A stretch of 64,000 bases of DNA from JBKHXF01 sp046566145 (lineage in GTDB: Bacteria; Actinomycetota; Nitriliruptoria; Nitriliruptorales; Nitriliruptoraceae): contig JBKHXF010000015.1 of assembly GCA_046566145.1 (NCBI GenBank), positions 83,910 to 147,909 on the forward strand, written 5' to 3'. Shown here one piece after another: positions 1 through 8,000 of this stretch. The notes under the pieces were generated by a model that was given only the letters and a program-made list of their open reading frames with translations, had not been told where the DNA came from and ran no database searches. Every line of letters begins with the position of its first letter. The first letter of the stretch is position 1. The translations under genes and the position numbers were made by a program.

Positions 1-79
1 ACGTGGAGACGACCGAGGCCAGCGCGAACCGAGCACCGTCGCGTTGCCACCGGTCGAGCGTCACGAGCTCCTCACGCAT
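1..79 (-). CDS. XdhC/CoxI family maturation protein, N-terminal fragment
   Basis: Only the first 26 residues lie in the window (reading MREELVTLDRWQRDGARFAL and on), and the gene continues past base 1. The pattern of an initial helix followed by G-x-x-F/V-A-L-A-x-V-V is the usual N-terminus of XdhC/CoxI proteins, which insert or sulfurate the molybdenum cofactor in xanthine dehydrogenase-type enzymes. Its ATG overlaps the end of coxE by 8 bases, so it is the sixth coupled gene of the operon. The family call rests on a short stretch plus context. Confidence 0.6.
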   Translation of the reverse strand, partial: MREELVTLDRWQRDGARFALASVVST

Positions 80-1241
80 GCGCACCGCTCCTGTCCCCGT
101 GCCCCGCGACGACCGCCGCCAGGTGCTCCAGCGCGGCGAGGCTGTGCCCCTCGACGAGCTCGTCGACGTGGGGGAGCGCCGCGGCCATGCCGCCGGCGGT
201 CGGTGCGAAGCCGGCCCGTCCCGCCCGCGGGTTCGCCCACACGACCCGGTGCGCGAGGCGTCCCAGCCGTGCCATCTGCTCCGCGAGCGCCTCCACGTCG
301 CCGGTCTCCCACCCGTCGCTGAGCACCACGACCACGGCCCCGCGAGCGACCCCCCGCTGCCCCCAGCGGTCGAGGAAGTCCCGCAGCGTCTCCCCGAGCC
401 GGGTGCCGCCGGACCAGTCCGGTACGGCGGCCGAGACCGCCCGCATGGCCGTGTCGGCGTCACGGTGGCCGAGTTCGTCGGTGATCCGCGTCAGGCGGGT
501 GCCGAGCGTGAACACCTCCGTCGGGGCGTCCCGGCCGCGGCGTGCCGCGTGCGCGAAGCGCAGCAGCGCGTCCGCGTAGGCCGACATCGAGCCGGACACG
601 TCCACGAGCAGCACGACCCGGCGGGGCCGCCGGCGCTGGGTGCGGCGGGCCAGCGGGGTCGCCTCGCCGCCGGCTGCCAGCATGCGGCGCACGGTGCGGT
701 GCGGGTCGACCCCGCCGGCGTGGGAACGCCGGTGCCGGCGGGAGCGCCGCCCCTCGCCCGGGAGCGACCACGCGGCCAGCAGCCGCGCGAGTTCGGCCCG
801 CTCCGCGACGGTGAGGTCGGCGACGTCCCGGTGGCGCAGCCGCTCCTGCGCCGACGCCCGACGGGTCACCGCACGCCCGACCACATCGTCACCGGCGTCC
901 TCGGCGGCGCCGCCGACCTGGTCGCCGACGCTGCGCGGCCCGATGCGCACGTCGCGCCGGGCCGCGGTCCGGGCGTGTGCCGCCACCCCAGAGAAGTAGG
1001 CGCCGAACACCCGGTCGTAGCGGTCGAGGTCGTCCGGCCCGGCGCAGAGGGTCAGACGTCCGGCCCAGTAGACGTCCCGTGGCCGGGTCGCCGACAGGGT
1101 GGCGAGCGCCTCCAGGAACGCGTGGACCCGGTCGGGGCTGGCGTCCACGCCGGCGGCGCGGAGCGTGTGGGCGAAGCCGACCGCCGGCGCGGCCAGGTCC
1201 GGGTGCCGGGCGGGGCCAGGGGGCTTGTCGCGGTCAGGCAC
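72..1241 (-). CDS. coxE: CoxE-like VWA-domain protein
   Basis: This 389-residue protein has a von Willebrand A domain with a MIDAS metal site DVSGS at residues 214-218 inside a hydrophobic strand, followed further on by the Thr and Asp regions expected of the fold. CoxE proteins work with the MoxR-type ATPase CoxD in maturing the molybdenum-copper or molybdenum site of CO dehydrogenase-type hydroxylases. The start is GTG at 1241, overlapping the coxD stop by 8 bases, and its own stop overlaps the following xdhC/coxI gene, so all are translationally coupled. Length is typical for the family. The assignment to an aerobic CODH-type operon rests on its neighbours. Confidence 0.88.
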   Translation of the reverse strand: MPDRDKPPGPARHPDLAAPAVGFAHTLRAAGVDASPDRVHAFLEALATLSATRPRDVYWAGRLTLCAGPDDLDRYDRVFGAYFSGVAAHARTAARRDVRIGPRSVGDQVGGAAEDAGDDVVGRAVTRRASAQERLRHRDVADLTVAERAELARLLAAWSLPGEGRRSRRHRRSHAGGVDPHRTVRRMLAAGGEATPLARRTQRRRPRRVVLLVDVSGSMSAYADALLRFAHAARRGRDAPTEVFTLGTRLTRITDELGHRDADTAMRAVSAAVPDWSGGTRLGETLRDFLDRWGQRGVARGAVVVVLSDGWETGDVEALAEQMARLGRLAHRVVWANPRAGRAGFAPTAGGMAAALPHVDELVEGHSLAALEHLAAVVAGHGDRSGAHA

Positions 1242-2163
1242 CGGACGCCACCGCCCTGGCGACGAGCGCGCCGACGTCCATGGCCCTGGCCCGCTCCTGG
1301 TCCTCGCGGAACTTCAGCACCGAGCCCAGGGTGCGGGTGGCGAGCACCGGATCGAGGTGCTCCGCGCCCAGCGCCACCAGCGCGCCGGTCCAGTCGAGCG
1401 TCTCCGCCACGCCCGGCGGTTTGAGCAGGTCCTCGTCGCGCAGGACCTGCACGGCGCTGACGACCTCGCGTGCGAGCCGTTCGGTGACGCCCGGCATGCG
1501 GGTGCGCACGATCGCGACCTCGCGCTCGAAGTCGGGGTGGTCCACCCAGTGGTAGTAGCAGCGCCGCTTCAGCGCGTCGTGGACCTCTCGGGTGCGGTTG
1601 GAGGTCAGCACGACCAGCGGCGGGGTGGCGGCCCGCACCGTGCCGAGCTCGGGGACCGACACCGTGAAGTCGGACAGGACCTCGAGCAGCAACGCCTCGA
1701 ACTCGTCGTCGGCACGGTCCACCTCGTCGACGAGCAGCACCGACGGGTCGGTCTCGAGCGCCTGGAGGATCGGACGCGCCACGAGGAAACGCCGGTCGTA
1801 GAGCTCGCCCTCGAGCTCGTCCGCGTCGACGTCCCGGTGGGCTGCCTCGGCGCTGCGCAGGTGCAGGATCTGGCGCGGGAAGTTCCAGTCGTACAGCGCC
1901 TGCGATGCCTCGATGCCCTCGTAGCACTGCAGGCGGATCAGGGGCGCCTCGAGCAGCTGGGCGAGCGCGCCCGCGATGGCCGTCTTGCCGACACCGGCGT
2001 CGCCCTCGAGGAACAGCGGCCGGCGCAGCGTGACGGCGAGCCACGCGGCCGTCGCCAGGCCCTCGTCGGGCAGGTAGCCGACCGTCTCGAGGGCGGCGGC
2101 GAGCGCCTCCGGCGACGGGGCCCGTTCGGCCCCGCCGCCGGCGGAGGGGTGGGGGGCGCTCAC
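1234..2163 (-). CDS. coxD: MoxR-family AAA+ ATPase, CoxD-like
   Basis: The 309-residue protein is a MoxR-type AAA+ ATPase. Walker A is GDAGVGKT at residues 54-61, Walker B is LLVDEVDR near 143-150, and the sensor-1 region reads VVLTSNRTRE. In CO dehydrogenase operons CoxD is a chaperone-like ATPase that acts with the VWA protein CoxE on the apo-enzyme, in the Oligotropha system for building the Cu-S-Mo site. It overlaps coxM upstream by 4 bases (ATGA) and coxE downstream by 8. Since the CoxL here is form II, which lacks the copper-site motif, its client chemistry may be different. Confidence 0.9.
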   Translation of the reverse strand: MSAPHPSAGGGAERAPSPEALAAALETVGYLPDEGLATAAWLAVTLRRPLFLEGDAGVGKTAIAGALAQLLEAPLIRLQCYEGIEASQALYDWNFPRQILHLRSAEAAHRDVDADELEGELYDRRFLVARPILQALETDPSVLLVDEVDRADDEFEALLLEVLSDFTVSVPELGTVRAATPPLVVLTSNRTREVHDALKRRCYYHWVDHPDFEREVAIVRTRMPGVTERLAREVVSAVQVLRDEDLLKPPGVAETLDWTGALVALGAEHLDPVLATRTLGSVLKFREDQERARAMDVGALVARAVASGA

Positions 2164-3008
2164 CCGGTCGCGGCCTCCAGCGCCCGCCGCGTCAGCACCT
2201 TCGCGAGCTGCTGGCGGTAGGCGGGCGACGCGTTGAGGTCGGACGGCGGGGAGGTGCCGTCGGCGGCCAGCGCCGCGGCGTCGGCGATGGCGTCGGGACC
2301 GGCGCCGGCGAGCGCCCGCTCCGTCGCGTCCGCCCGCACCGGGACCGTCCCCATGTGGGTGAGCCCCACGCGGGCCTCCTCGATGCTGCCGTTGGACCGC
2401 TTCACCAGCGCGGCGCTGCCGACGATCGCCCAGGCCTGCGCGACCCGGTTGAACTTCTGGTAGCTCCAGCGCCAGCTGCCGTCGAGCTTGGGGACCCGCA
2501 CCTCGACGACGACCTCGTCGGCGGCGAGGTCGGTCGTGAGGTAGTCGACGAACAGGTCGGCGGCCGCGATCTCGCGGCGTCCACCGGGCCCCTGCGCGAC
2601 GACCGACCCGCCGAGCGCGAGCAGCACCGCCGGCAGGTCGCCGGCGGCGTCGCCGTGTGCGAGTGCCCCGCCGATGGTCCCGCGGTGGCGCACCTGCGCG
2701 TCACCGACCATCCCGGTCACCTCGGCGAGCAGCCCGCAGTGCTCGCGCACCAGCGGGTCGTGCATCACCGTGTGGTGGGTCGTCATCGCGCCGATGGCGA
2801 GGTGGTCCCCGCCGTCGGAGACGCCCCGCAGCTCCTCGACACGGCCGAGGTCGATGACGACCTCGGGCGCCGCGAGCCGCAGCTTCATCAGCGGCAGGAG
2901 GCTGTGCCCACCCGCCAGCAGCTTGGCCTCGTCACCGTGCTCGCCCAGCGCCTCGACGGCGTGGTCGAGCGACTCGGCCCGGACGTACTCGAAGCTCGCG
3001 GGGATCAT
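2160..3008 (-). CDS. coxM: FAD-binding medium subunit of CODH/xanthine dehydrogenase family
   Basis: A 282-residue flavoprotein subunit that carries electrons from the Fe-S subunit to the acceptor. The FAD-binding signature AGGHSLLP is near residues 33-40 and the second one, TIGGALAHGD, follows in the N-terminal half; the C-terminal half matches the CO-dehydrogenase flavoprotein C-terminal domain. An upstream extension to 3062 is open but reads as basic low-complexity sequence; the ATG at 3008 gives the canonical start (MIPASFEYVRAESLDHAV) and overlaps the coxL stop by 4 bases, so I chose it. It sits between coxL and coxD in one coupled operon. Confidence 0.93.
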   Translation of the reverse strand: MIPASFEYVRAESLDHAVEALGEHGDEAKLLAGGHSLLPLMKLRLAAPEVVIDLGRVEELRGVSDGGDHLAIGAMTTHHTVMHDPLVREHCGLLAEVTGMVGDAQVRHRGTIGGALAHGDAAGDLPAVLLALGGSVVAQGPGGRREIAAADLFVDYLTTDLAADEVVVEVRVPKLDGSWRWSYQKFNRVAQAWAIVGSAALVKRSNGSIEEARVGLTHMGTVPVRADATERALAGAGPDAIADAAALAADGTSPPSDLNASPAYRQQLAKVLTRRALEAATG

Positions 3009-5401
3009 GCCGCACCTCCCTCGGTCGTGCCCGTGGAGCGGGCGGCCTCGATCGCCTCCCACACCTTGCGTGGCGAGGCCGGCATCGAGATGTCGGTGAC
3101 ACCGAGCGGACGCAGGGCGTCCACGACGGCGTTGATCACCGCCGGCGGCGACGCGATCGTCCCCGCCTCGCCGACGCCCTTGACCCCGAGCGGGTTGGAC
3201 GTCGCGGGGGTCTCGGTGCGCGAGGTGCGGAACGTCGGCAGGTCCGCCGCGGAGGGGACGTGGTAGTCCACCAGCGATCCGGTCACGAGGTTGCCGTCAC
3301 CGTCGTAGACGGCCTCCTCGTACAGCGCCTGGGCGATGCCCTGGGCCAGCCCGCCGTGGACCTGCCCCTCGACGATCTGCGGGTTGATGACCTTGCCGAC
3401 GTCGTCCACCGCCACGTAGTCGCGGATGGTGACCTGACCCGTCTCCGTGTCGACCTCCACGGCGCACAGGTGCGTGCCGTGCGGGTAGGAGAAGTTCTCC
3501 GGGTCGACGGTCGCGTCGGAGTCGAGGCTCGGCTCCATGTCCTCCGGGTAGTCGTGCGCCGCGAACACGGCGAGCGCGATGTCCTGGATGGTGGTGGAGG
3601 CGTCGGGTGAGCCCTTCACCGAGAAGGTCCCGGCCTCGAACTCGATGTCGTCCTCGCTCGCCTCGAGCAGGTGCGCCGCGACCTTGCGGGCCTTGGCGAC
3701 CACCTTGTCGCAGGCGGACTTGACGGCGTAGCCGCCGACCACGAGCGAGCGGGACCCGTAGGTGTCCATGCCCTTGTGGGCGACGGCGGTGTCGCCGTGG
3801 CGCACCTCCACGTCCTCGTAGGCGACCCCGAGCTCCTCCGCCGCGATCTGTGACCACGCCGTGACGTGTCCCTGGCCGTGCGGGCTGGTGCCGGTGATGA
3901 CCTCGACCTTGCCGGTCGGCAGCATCCGGACGCTGGCGTACTCCCAGCCGCCGGCGCCGTAGGCCAGCGACCCGAGCACCCGCGACGGCGCGAGCCCGCA
4001 CATCTCGGTGAAGGTCGAGATGCCGATGCCGAGCTGGACCGTGTCGCCACGCTCGCGCCGCTCGGCCTGCTCGGCCCGCAACGCGTCGTAGCCGAACATC
4101 TCCTTGGCCCTGGCGGTCGCGGCCTCGTAGTTGCCCGAGTCGTAGGTGATCCCCGCGATGGTCTCGTAGGGGAACTCCTCGTGGGTGATCCAGTTGCGCT
4201 CGCGCAGCTCGAACGGCTCCATCCCGAGCTCGACCGCGGCCTCGTCGATGAGGCGCTCGATGGCGAAGGTCGCCTCGGGGCGGCCGGCGCCCCGGTAGGC
4301 GTCGGTGGGGGTCTTGTTGGTGAACACGCCGGTGCACTCGAAGCTCAGCGCGTCCATCTTGTAGATCGCGTTGAACATGAAGGCGCCGAGCAGCGGCACC
4401 CCGGGGGTGACCAGTTGCAGGTAGGCGCCCATGTCGGCGAGCAGCTTCACCTTCAGCCCGCGGATGCGGCCGTCGGCGTCGAGCGCCAGGGACAGGTCCT
4501 GGATCTGGTCACGGCCGTGGATGGTCGCCTGGTAGCCCTCGGAGCGGGTCTCGGTCCACTTCACCGGCTTGCCCAGCGCCCTGGCGAGCACCAGGCACAG
4601 CGCCTCCTCGGCGTAGACGTTGAGCTTCGAGCCGAACCCGCCGCCGACGTCGGGTGCGACGACGCGCAGTTCGTGCTCGGGGACCCCACAGGTCAGGGCG
4701 AGCATGAGCCGCAGGATGTGGGGCACCTGCGTCGACGACCACAGCGTGAACTCGCGGGCGTCCCGTGGCGGCGAGCACACCACCGAGCGGGGCTCGATCG
4801 CGGTCGGGATGAGCCGCTGGTTGGTGAACCGTCGGGTGACGACGTGCGCGGCGCCGTCGAAGGCGGCGTCCACGTCGCCCGAGACCAGCGGCCACGTGAA
4901 GCACTCGTTGGTGCCCAGCGTGGTGTCGGCCAGCGGCGCGTCGTCGGCGAGCGCGGCCTCCATGTCGACGACCGCCGGCAGTGGCTCGTAGTCGACGAGC
5001 ACGTGCTCGAGCGCGTCGACCGCCTCGGCGCGGCTGGTCGCCACCACGCACGCGACGGCGTCGCCGACGTGGCGGACCTCCTCGACCGCGAGCGGGTGGT
5101 GCACCGGGGCCTTCATGTCCTCGGTGACGGGCCAGGCGCACGGCAGGCCGCCCTGCCAGTTCCCGACGAGGTCGGCGCCGGTGTAGGCGGCCACGACACC
5201 GGGCTGGTCCTTCGCGCCGGACACGTCGATGTTCGCGATGCGTGCGTGCGCCATCGGCGAACGCAGCAGCGCGACGTGGAGCATCCCGGGCAGCTGGATG
5301 TTGTCGGTCCAGTTGGTGCGACCGGTCACGAGCCGGGCGTCCTCCTTGCGGAGCTTGGTGACGCCGACGTTCGCGGTCGGGGGCGTGTCGAGCGCGGTCA
5401 T
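3005..5401 (-). CDS. coxL: Molybdopterin-binding large subunit, form II CODH-like
   Basis: This 798-residue catalytic subunit of the xanthine dehydrogenase/CODH superfamily carries the Mo-cytosine dinucleotide cofactor. The active-site loop reads AYRGAGR (residues 368-374, bases 4280-4300), which defines form II (also called BMS) proteins; true form I CO dehydrogenases have AYXCSFR, with the cysteine that binds copper. The C-terminal Glu region LGVKGVGEAGT, holding the base-catalyst glutamate, is present. CO oxidation is therefore not established; the substrate could be another aldehyde, purine or small carbonyl compound. The ATG at 5401 overlaps the coxS stop by 4 bases; longer upstream reading frame is a shadow of coxS. 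Confidence 0.93.
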   Translation of the reverse strand: MTALDTPPTANVGVTKLRKEDARLVTGRTNWTDNIQLPGMLHVALLRSPMAHARIANIDVSGAKDQPGVVAAYTGADLVGNWQGGLPCAWPVTEDMKAPVHHPLAVEEVRHVGDAVACVVATSRAEAVDALEHVLVDYEPLPAVVDMEAALADDAPLADTTLGTNECFTWPLVSGDVDAAFDGAAHVVTRRFTNQRLIPTAIEPRSVVCSPPRDAREFTLWSSTQVPHILRLMLALTCGVPEHELRVVAPDVGGGFGSKLNVYAEEALCLVLARALGKPVKWTETRSEGYQATIHGRDQIQDLSLALDADGRIRGLKVKLLADMGAYLQLVTPGVPLLGAFMFNAIYKMDALSFECTGVFTNKTPTDAYRGAGRPEATFAIERLIDEAAVELGMEPFELRERNWITHEEFPYETIAGITYDSGNYEAATARAKEMFGYDALRAEQAERRERGDTVQLGIGISTFTEMCGLAPSRVLGSLAYGAGGWEYASVRMLPTGKVEVITGTSPHGQGHVTAWSQIAAEELGVAYEDVEVRHGDTAVAHKGMDTYGSRSLVVGGYAVKSACDKVVAKARKVAAHLLEASEDDIEFEAGTFSVKGSPDASTTIQDIALAVFAAHDYPEDMEPSLDSDATVDPENFSYPHGTHLCAVEVDTETGQVTIRDYVAVDDVGKVINPQIVEGQVHGGLAQGIAQALYEEAVYDGDGNLVTGSLVDYHVPSAADLPTFRTSRTETPATSNPLGVKGVGEAGTIASPPAVINAVVDALRPLGVTDISMPASPRKVWEAIEAARSTGTTEGGAA

Positions 5402-5901
5402 GACGCCACCTCCTCGCCGCGCATCTCGGCGGCGGCGCGACGCACGGCCCGCACGATGTTGACGTAGCCGGTGCAGCGACAGAGGTTGCCCTCGAGCCCG
5501 TGCCGGATTTCGTCGTCGGTCGGGTCGGGGTTCTCGGCCAGCAGGTCCTTCGCGGCCATGATCATCCCGGGCGTGCAGTACCCACACTGCAGCCCGTGCT
5601 CGACGTGGAACGCCTTCTGCAGCGGATGCCAGCCGGCGGTGGCGTCGCCGTTCATCGTCGGCTCCGCCAGGCCCGACACGGTGTCGACGCTGCACCCGTC
5701 GGCCTGGACGGCGAGGACGGTGCACGACTTCACCGACCGTCCGTCGAGGTGGACGGTGCACGCCCCGCAGTTGGAGGTGTCGCAGCCGACGTTCGTGCCG
5801 GTGTTGGCTCGTTGCTCCCGTAGGTACGAGACGAGCAGCGTCCGAGGTTCGACCTCGTCCGACTGCGTCATCCCGTCGACGGTGATCTCGACGCGTGTCA
5901 C
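5398..5901 (-). CDS. coxS: [2Fe-2S] small subunit of CODH-like hydroxylase
   Basis: The 167-residue small subunit holds two [2Fe-2S] clusters. The plant-ferredoxin-type cluster ligands are C40, C45, C48 and C60 (GCDTSNCGAC and a later KSC), and the second, helical cluster uses C106, C109, C141 and C143 (QCGYC and LCRCTG). It passes electrons from the molybdenum site of CoxL to FAD in CoxM. The start is GTG at 5901 with the ribosome-binding sequence GGGAGG eight bases upstream; the longer open frame to 6144 has no such support. It is the first structural gene of the operon, and its stop overlaps the coxL ATG. Confidence 0.94.
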   Translation of the reverse strand: MTRVEITVDGMTQSDEVEPRTLLVSYLREQRANTGTNVGCDTSNCGACTVHLDGRSVKSCTVLAVQADGCSVDTVSGLAEPTMNGDATAGWHPLQKAFHVEHGLQCGYCTPGMIMAAKDLLAENPDPTDDEIRHGLEGNLCRCTGYVNIVRAVRRAAAEMRGEEVAS

Positions 5902-6114
5902 AGGGTTGCCTCCCACTCGTTGCCCGCGCGGTGCGCGGGGCTGGTCGCGGTGGGACCGGTGACGCTGGGACAGGCCCGCGGCGACGCCTCGCTCGTCACC
6001 GCCGGGCCGGCCGGTCCCTCCGTGTTGCTCCCGTGGGGAGACCCTACGACCGCGCCTGCGGCCGCGCTGCAGGGACCCGTCCGGGTGGGGTCCCCCGTGC
6101 GGAGCGCGGAAGCG

Positions 6115-6128
6115 GTTGCGCGCGCAAC
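6115..6128. promoter_or_regulatory. 14-bp perfect palindrome upstream of the cox operon
   Basis: GTTGCGCGCGCAAC is a perfect dyad about 210 bases upstream of the coxS start, in the 270-base gap between moaA and coxS. This gap holds no credible gene. An operator for the operon is possible; I cannot name the regulator. Confidence 0.35.
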
Positions 6129-6153
6129 GTGCGGACGGTGCCACCCGGACACC

Positions 6154-6175
6154 AGGCGCCCCGGCCCCGGCGCCT
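6154..6175 (-). terminator. Possible hairpin terminator after moaA
   Basis: A perfect 7-bp stem (AGGCGCC / GGCGCCT) with an 8-base loop begins at the last base of the moaA stop codon. No T-tract follows, as is common in GC-rich actinobacteria, so this could equally be a chance GC-rich fold. Confidence 0.35.
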
Positions 6176-7224
6176 CAGCCGCCGATGTAGCTCATCTCGA
6201 CACGCGGGCCGACGAGCCCGCCCTCGGCGCGCAGCTCGGACGCACGGTCGGTCCGTGCGGACCAGATCGCCACGATCGCGGCGCGCAGTTCGTCGTCGTC
6301 GGCGCCACCGCGGACGACCGCGCGCAGGTCGTGGCCGCCGGCGGCGAACAGGCAGGTGAACAGCTCGCCGACGGCCGACAGGCGGGCGCGTGTGCAGGTG
6401 CGGCAGAACGGCCGCGTGACGCTGGCGATGACCCCGAGCTCCCCGCCCCCGTCGAGGTAGCGGTAGCGCTCGGCGACCTCGCCGGTACGCACCGGCTCCA
6501 GCGGCTCCAGCGGCCACAGCGCCGCGACGCGGTCGAGGACCTCGCGCGCCGGCACGACCCGGTCGCGGTCCCACCCGTTGGTGGTGCCCACGTCCATGAA
6601 CTCGATGAACCGCAGGGTCACGCCGGCGTCGCGGGCCCAGCCCGCCAGGGCCTCGAGCTGGTCGTCGTTGGTGCCGCGTTGCAGCACGGCGTTGACCTTC
6701 ACGGGGTCCATCCCCGCGTCGCGGGCCGCCTCGATGCCGGCCAGGACCGACGCGACCGGCACGGGCGCGTCCACGATGCGTTGGAACGTCTCGTCGTCGA
6801 GGGCATCGAGGCTGACCGTGACCCGGTGCAGCCCCGCCTCCGCGAGCGCCGGCGCGAGCCGGGGGAGCAGCACCCCGTTGGTGGTCAGCGCCAGGTCCTC
6901 GACACCGTCGAGCGCCGCCAGCGCCGCCACGAGGTCGGGCAGGTCGCGTCGCAGCAGCGGTTCGCCGCCGGTGAGCCGCAGCTTGGTGACGCCGAGCGAC
7001 ACGAAGGCCGCCAGCATCCGGGTCAGCTCCTCGAAGCTGAGCAGCTCCGAGCGCGGCAGGAAGGCGAAGTCCGGCCCGAACACCTCGCGCGGCATGCAGG
7101 TCGTGCAGCGCAGGTTGCAGCGGTCGGTGACCGAGACGCGCAGGTCCTCGACCGGACGACCGAGCTGGTCGGTCAGCGCGGTCGGGGAGCGGGTCGGGGA
7201 GGGCGGTGTCGTCACGTGGCGCAC
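6175..7224 (-). CDS. moaA: GTP 3',8-cyclase MoaA
   Basis: Radical SAM enzyme that turns GTP into 3',8-cyclo-7,8-dihydro-GTP, the first step of molybdopterin synthesis. The N-terminal [4Fe-4S] cluster motif is C36-x3-C40-x2-C43 (RCNLRCTTC), the SAM-contact motif TGGEPLLR is at 85-92, the second cluster is at C274, C277 and C291, and the chain ends in the conserved Gly-Gly pair that the family needs for activity. At 349 residues it is full length. The start is GTG at 7224; an in-frame GTG nine bases later is an alternative. It lies upstream of the cox operon on the same strand and divergent from the moaD-moaE fusion. Confidence 0.95.
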   Translation of the reverse strand: MRHVTTPPSPTRSPTALTDQLGRPVEDLRVSVTDRCNLRCTTCMPREVFGPDFAFLPRSELLSFEELTRMLAAFVSLGVTKLRLTGGEPLLRRDLPDLVAALAALDGVEDLALTTNGVLLPRLAPALAEAGLHRVTVSLDALDDETFQRIVDAPVPVASVLAGIEAARDAGMDPVKVNAVLQRGTNDDQLEALAGWARDAGVTLRFIEFMDVGTTNGWDRDRVVPAREVLDRVAALWPLEPLEPVRTGEVAERYRYLDGGGELGVIASVTRPFCRTCTRARLSAVGELFTCLFAAGGHDLRAVVRGGADDDELRAAIVAIWSARTDRASELRAEGGLVGPRVEMSYIGG

Positions 7225-7289
7225 GGTAGCCAGCCGGCCGTAGCCTCGCGCCGGCGGACGCGACAGCGGTCGCGGCGAGGAGCGGTGGC

Positions 7290-8000
7290 GTGCGAGAGGT
7301 CGAGGTGCGGCTGTTCGGCGGTCTGGGTGACCGTGTCGGCGCGTCGCGGATCACGGTGCGCGTCGACGACGGCGCCACGGTCGCGGACCTGCTCCGCGCC
7401 GTCGGGGAGGCGCACCCGGAGATCGCGCCGCTGCTCGGCCGCACCAACGCGGCCGTGGACCTCGAGGTGGCCCGGCCCGACACCCCGCTGGGCGACGCGA
7501 CCGAGGTGGCGCTGCTCCCGCCTGTCGCCGGCGGCGCCGGCGGCCGTGACGTGCGCGTCGTGACCCGACTCGCGCCCCCGCCGCTCGACGTCGAGGGCAC
7601 CGTCGCCGCGGTGGCCACGCCCGGGTCGGGCGGCACGGTCGTGTTCCTCGGCACGGTCCGCGACCACTCCGGCAGCACCGGCGAGGTCGCCCGGCTCGAC
7701 TACTCCGCCTACGACGAGATGGCCGAGGCCGAGCTGGCCCGCATCGCCGACGAGATCGCCACCGACCATCCGGCGGTCAACGGCCTCGCGCTGGTGCACG
7801 CGCTCGGTGAGCTCGCGGTCGGCGACCACACCATCCTCGTGGTCGTGTCGTGCGCCCACCGGGGGGAGGCCTTCGCGGCCTGCGCCGACGCGCTCGAGCG
7901 CGTCAAGGCCCGGGTCCCCGTCTTCAAGCACGAGCACGGCGCCGACGGCTCCGACACCTGGGTCGGGCTCGATGACGTCGACGACAGGAGCCACACGTGA
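7290..8000 (+). CDS. moaX: MoaD-MoaE fusion, molybdopterin synthase
   Basis: One 236-residue chain holds both subunits of molybdopterin synthase. Residues 1-82 are a MoaD-type beta-grasp sulfur carrier ending in LLPPVAGG; residues from about 90 are MoaE, with the catalytic Lys region ERVKARVPVFKHE at about 205-217. The carrier must normally expose its Gly-Gly tail for thiocarboxylation, so a fused protein implies cleavage after G82. Mycobacterium tuberculosis MoaX is the known precedent for such a processed fusion, with the cleavage at an equivalent glycine. GTG start with a GGCGAGGAG sequence upstream. The last bases overlap the amidase start (GTGA). Confidence 0.92.
   Translation: MREVEVRLFGGLGDRVGASRITVRVDDGATVADLLRAVGEAHPEIAPLLGRTNAAVDLEVARPDTPLGDATEVALLPPVAGGAGGRDVRVVTRLAPPPLDVEGTVAAVATPGSGGTVVFLGTVRDHSGSTGEVARLDYSAYDEMAEAELARIADEIATDHPAVNGLALVHALGELAVGDHTILVVVSCAHRGEAFAACADALERVKARVPVFKHEHGADGSDTWVGLDDVDDRSHT

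Noticed and set aside
3866..5467. Long plus-strand frame opposite coxL
   Set aside because: Antisense of coxL with repetitive Leu/Gly/Val/Asp composition; no start signal.
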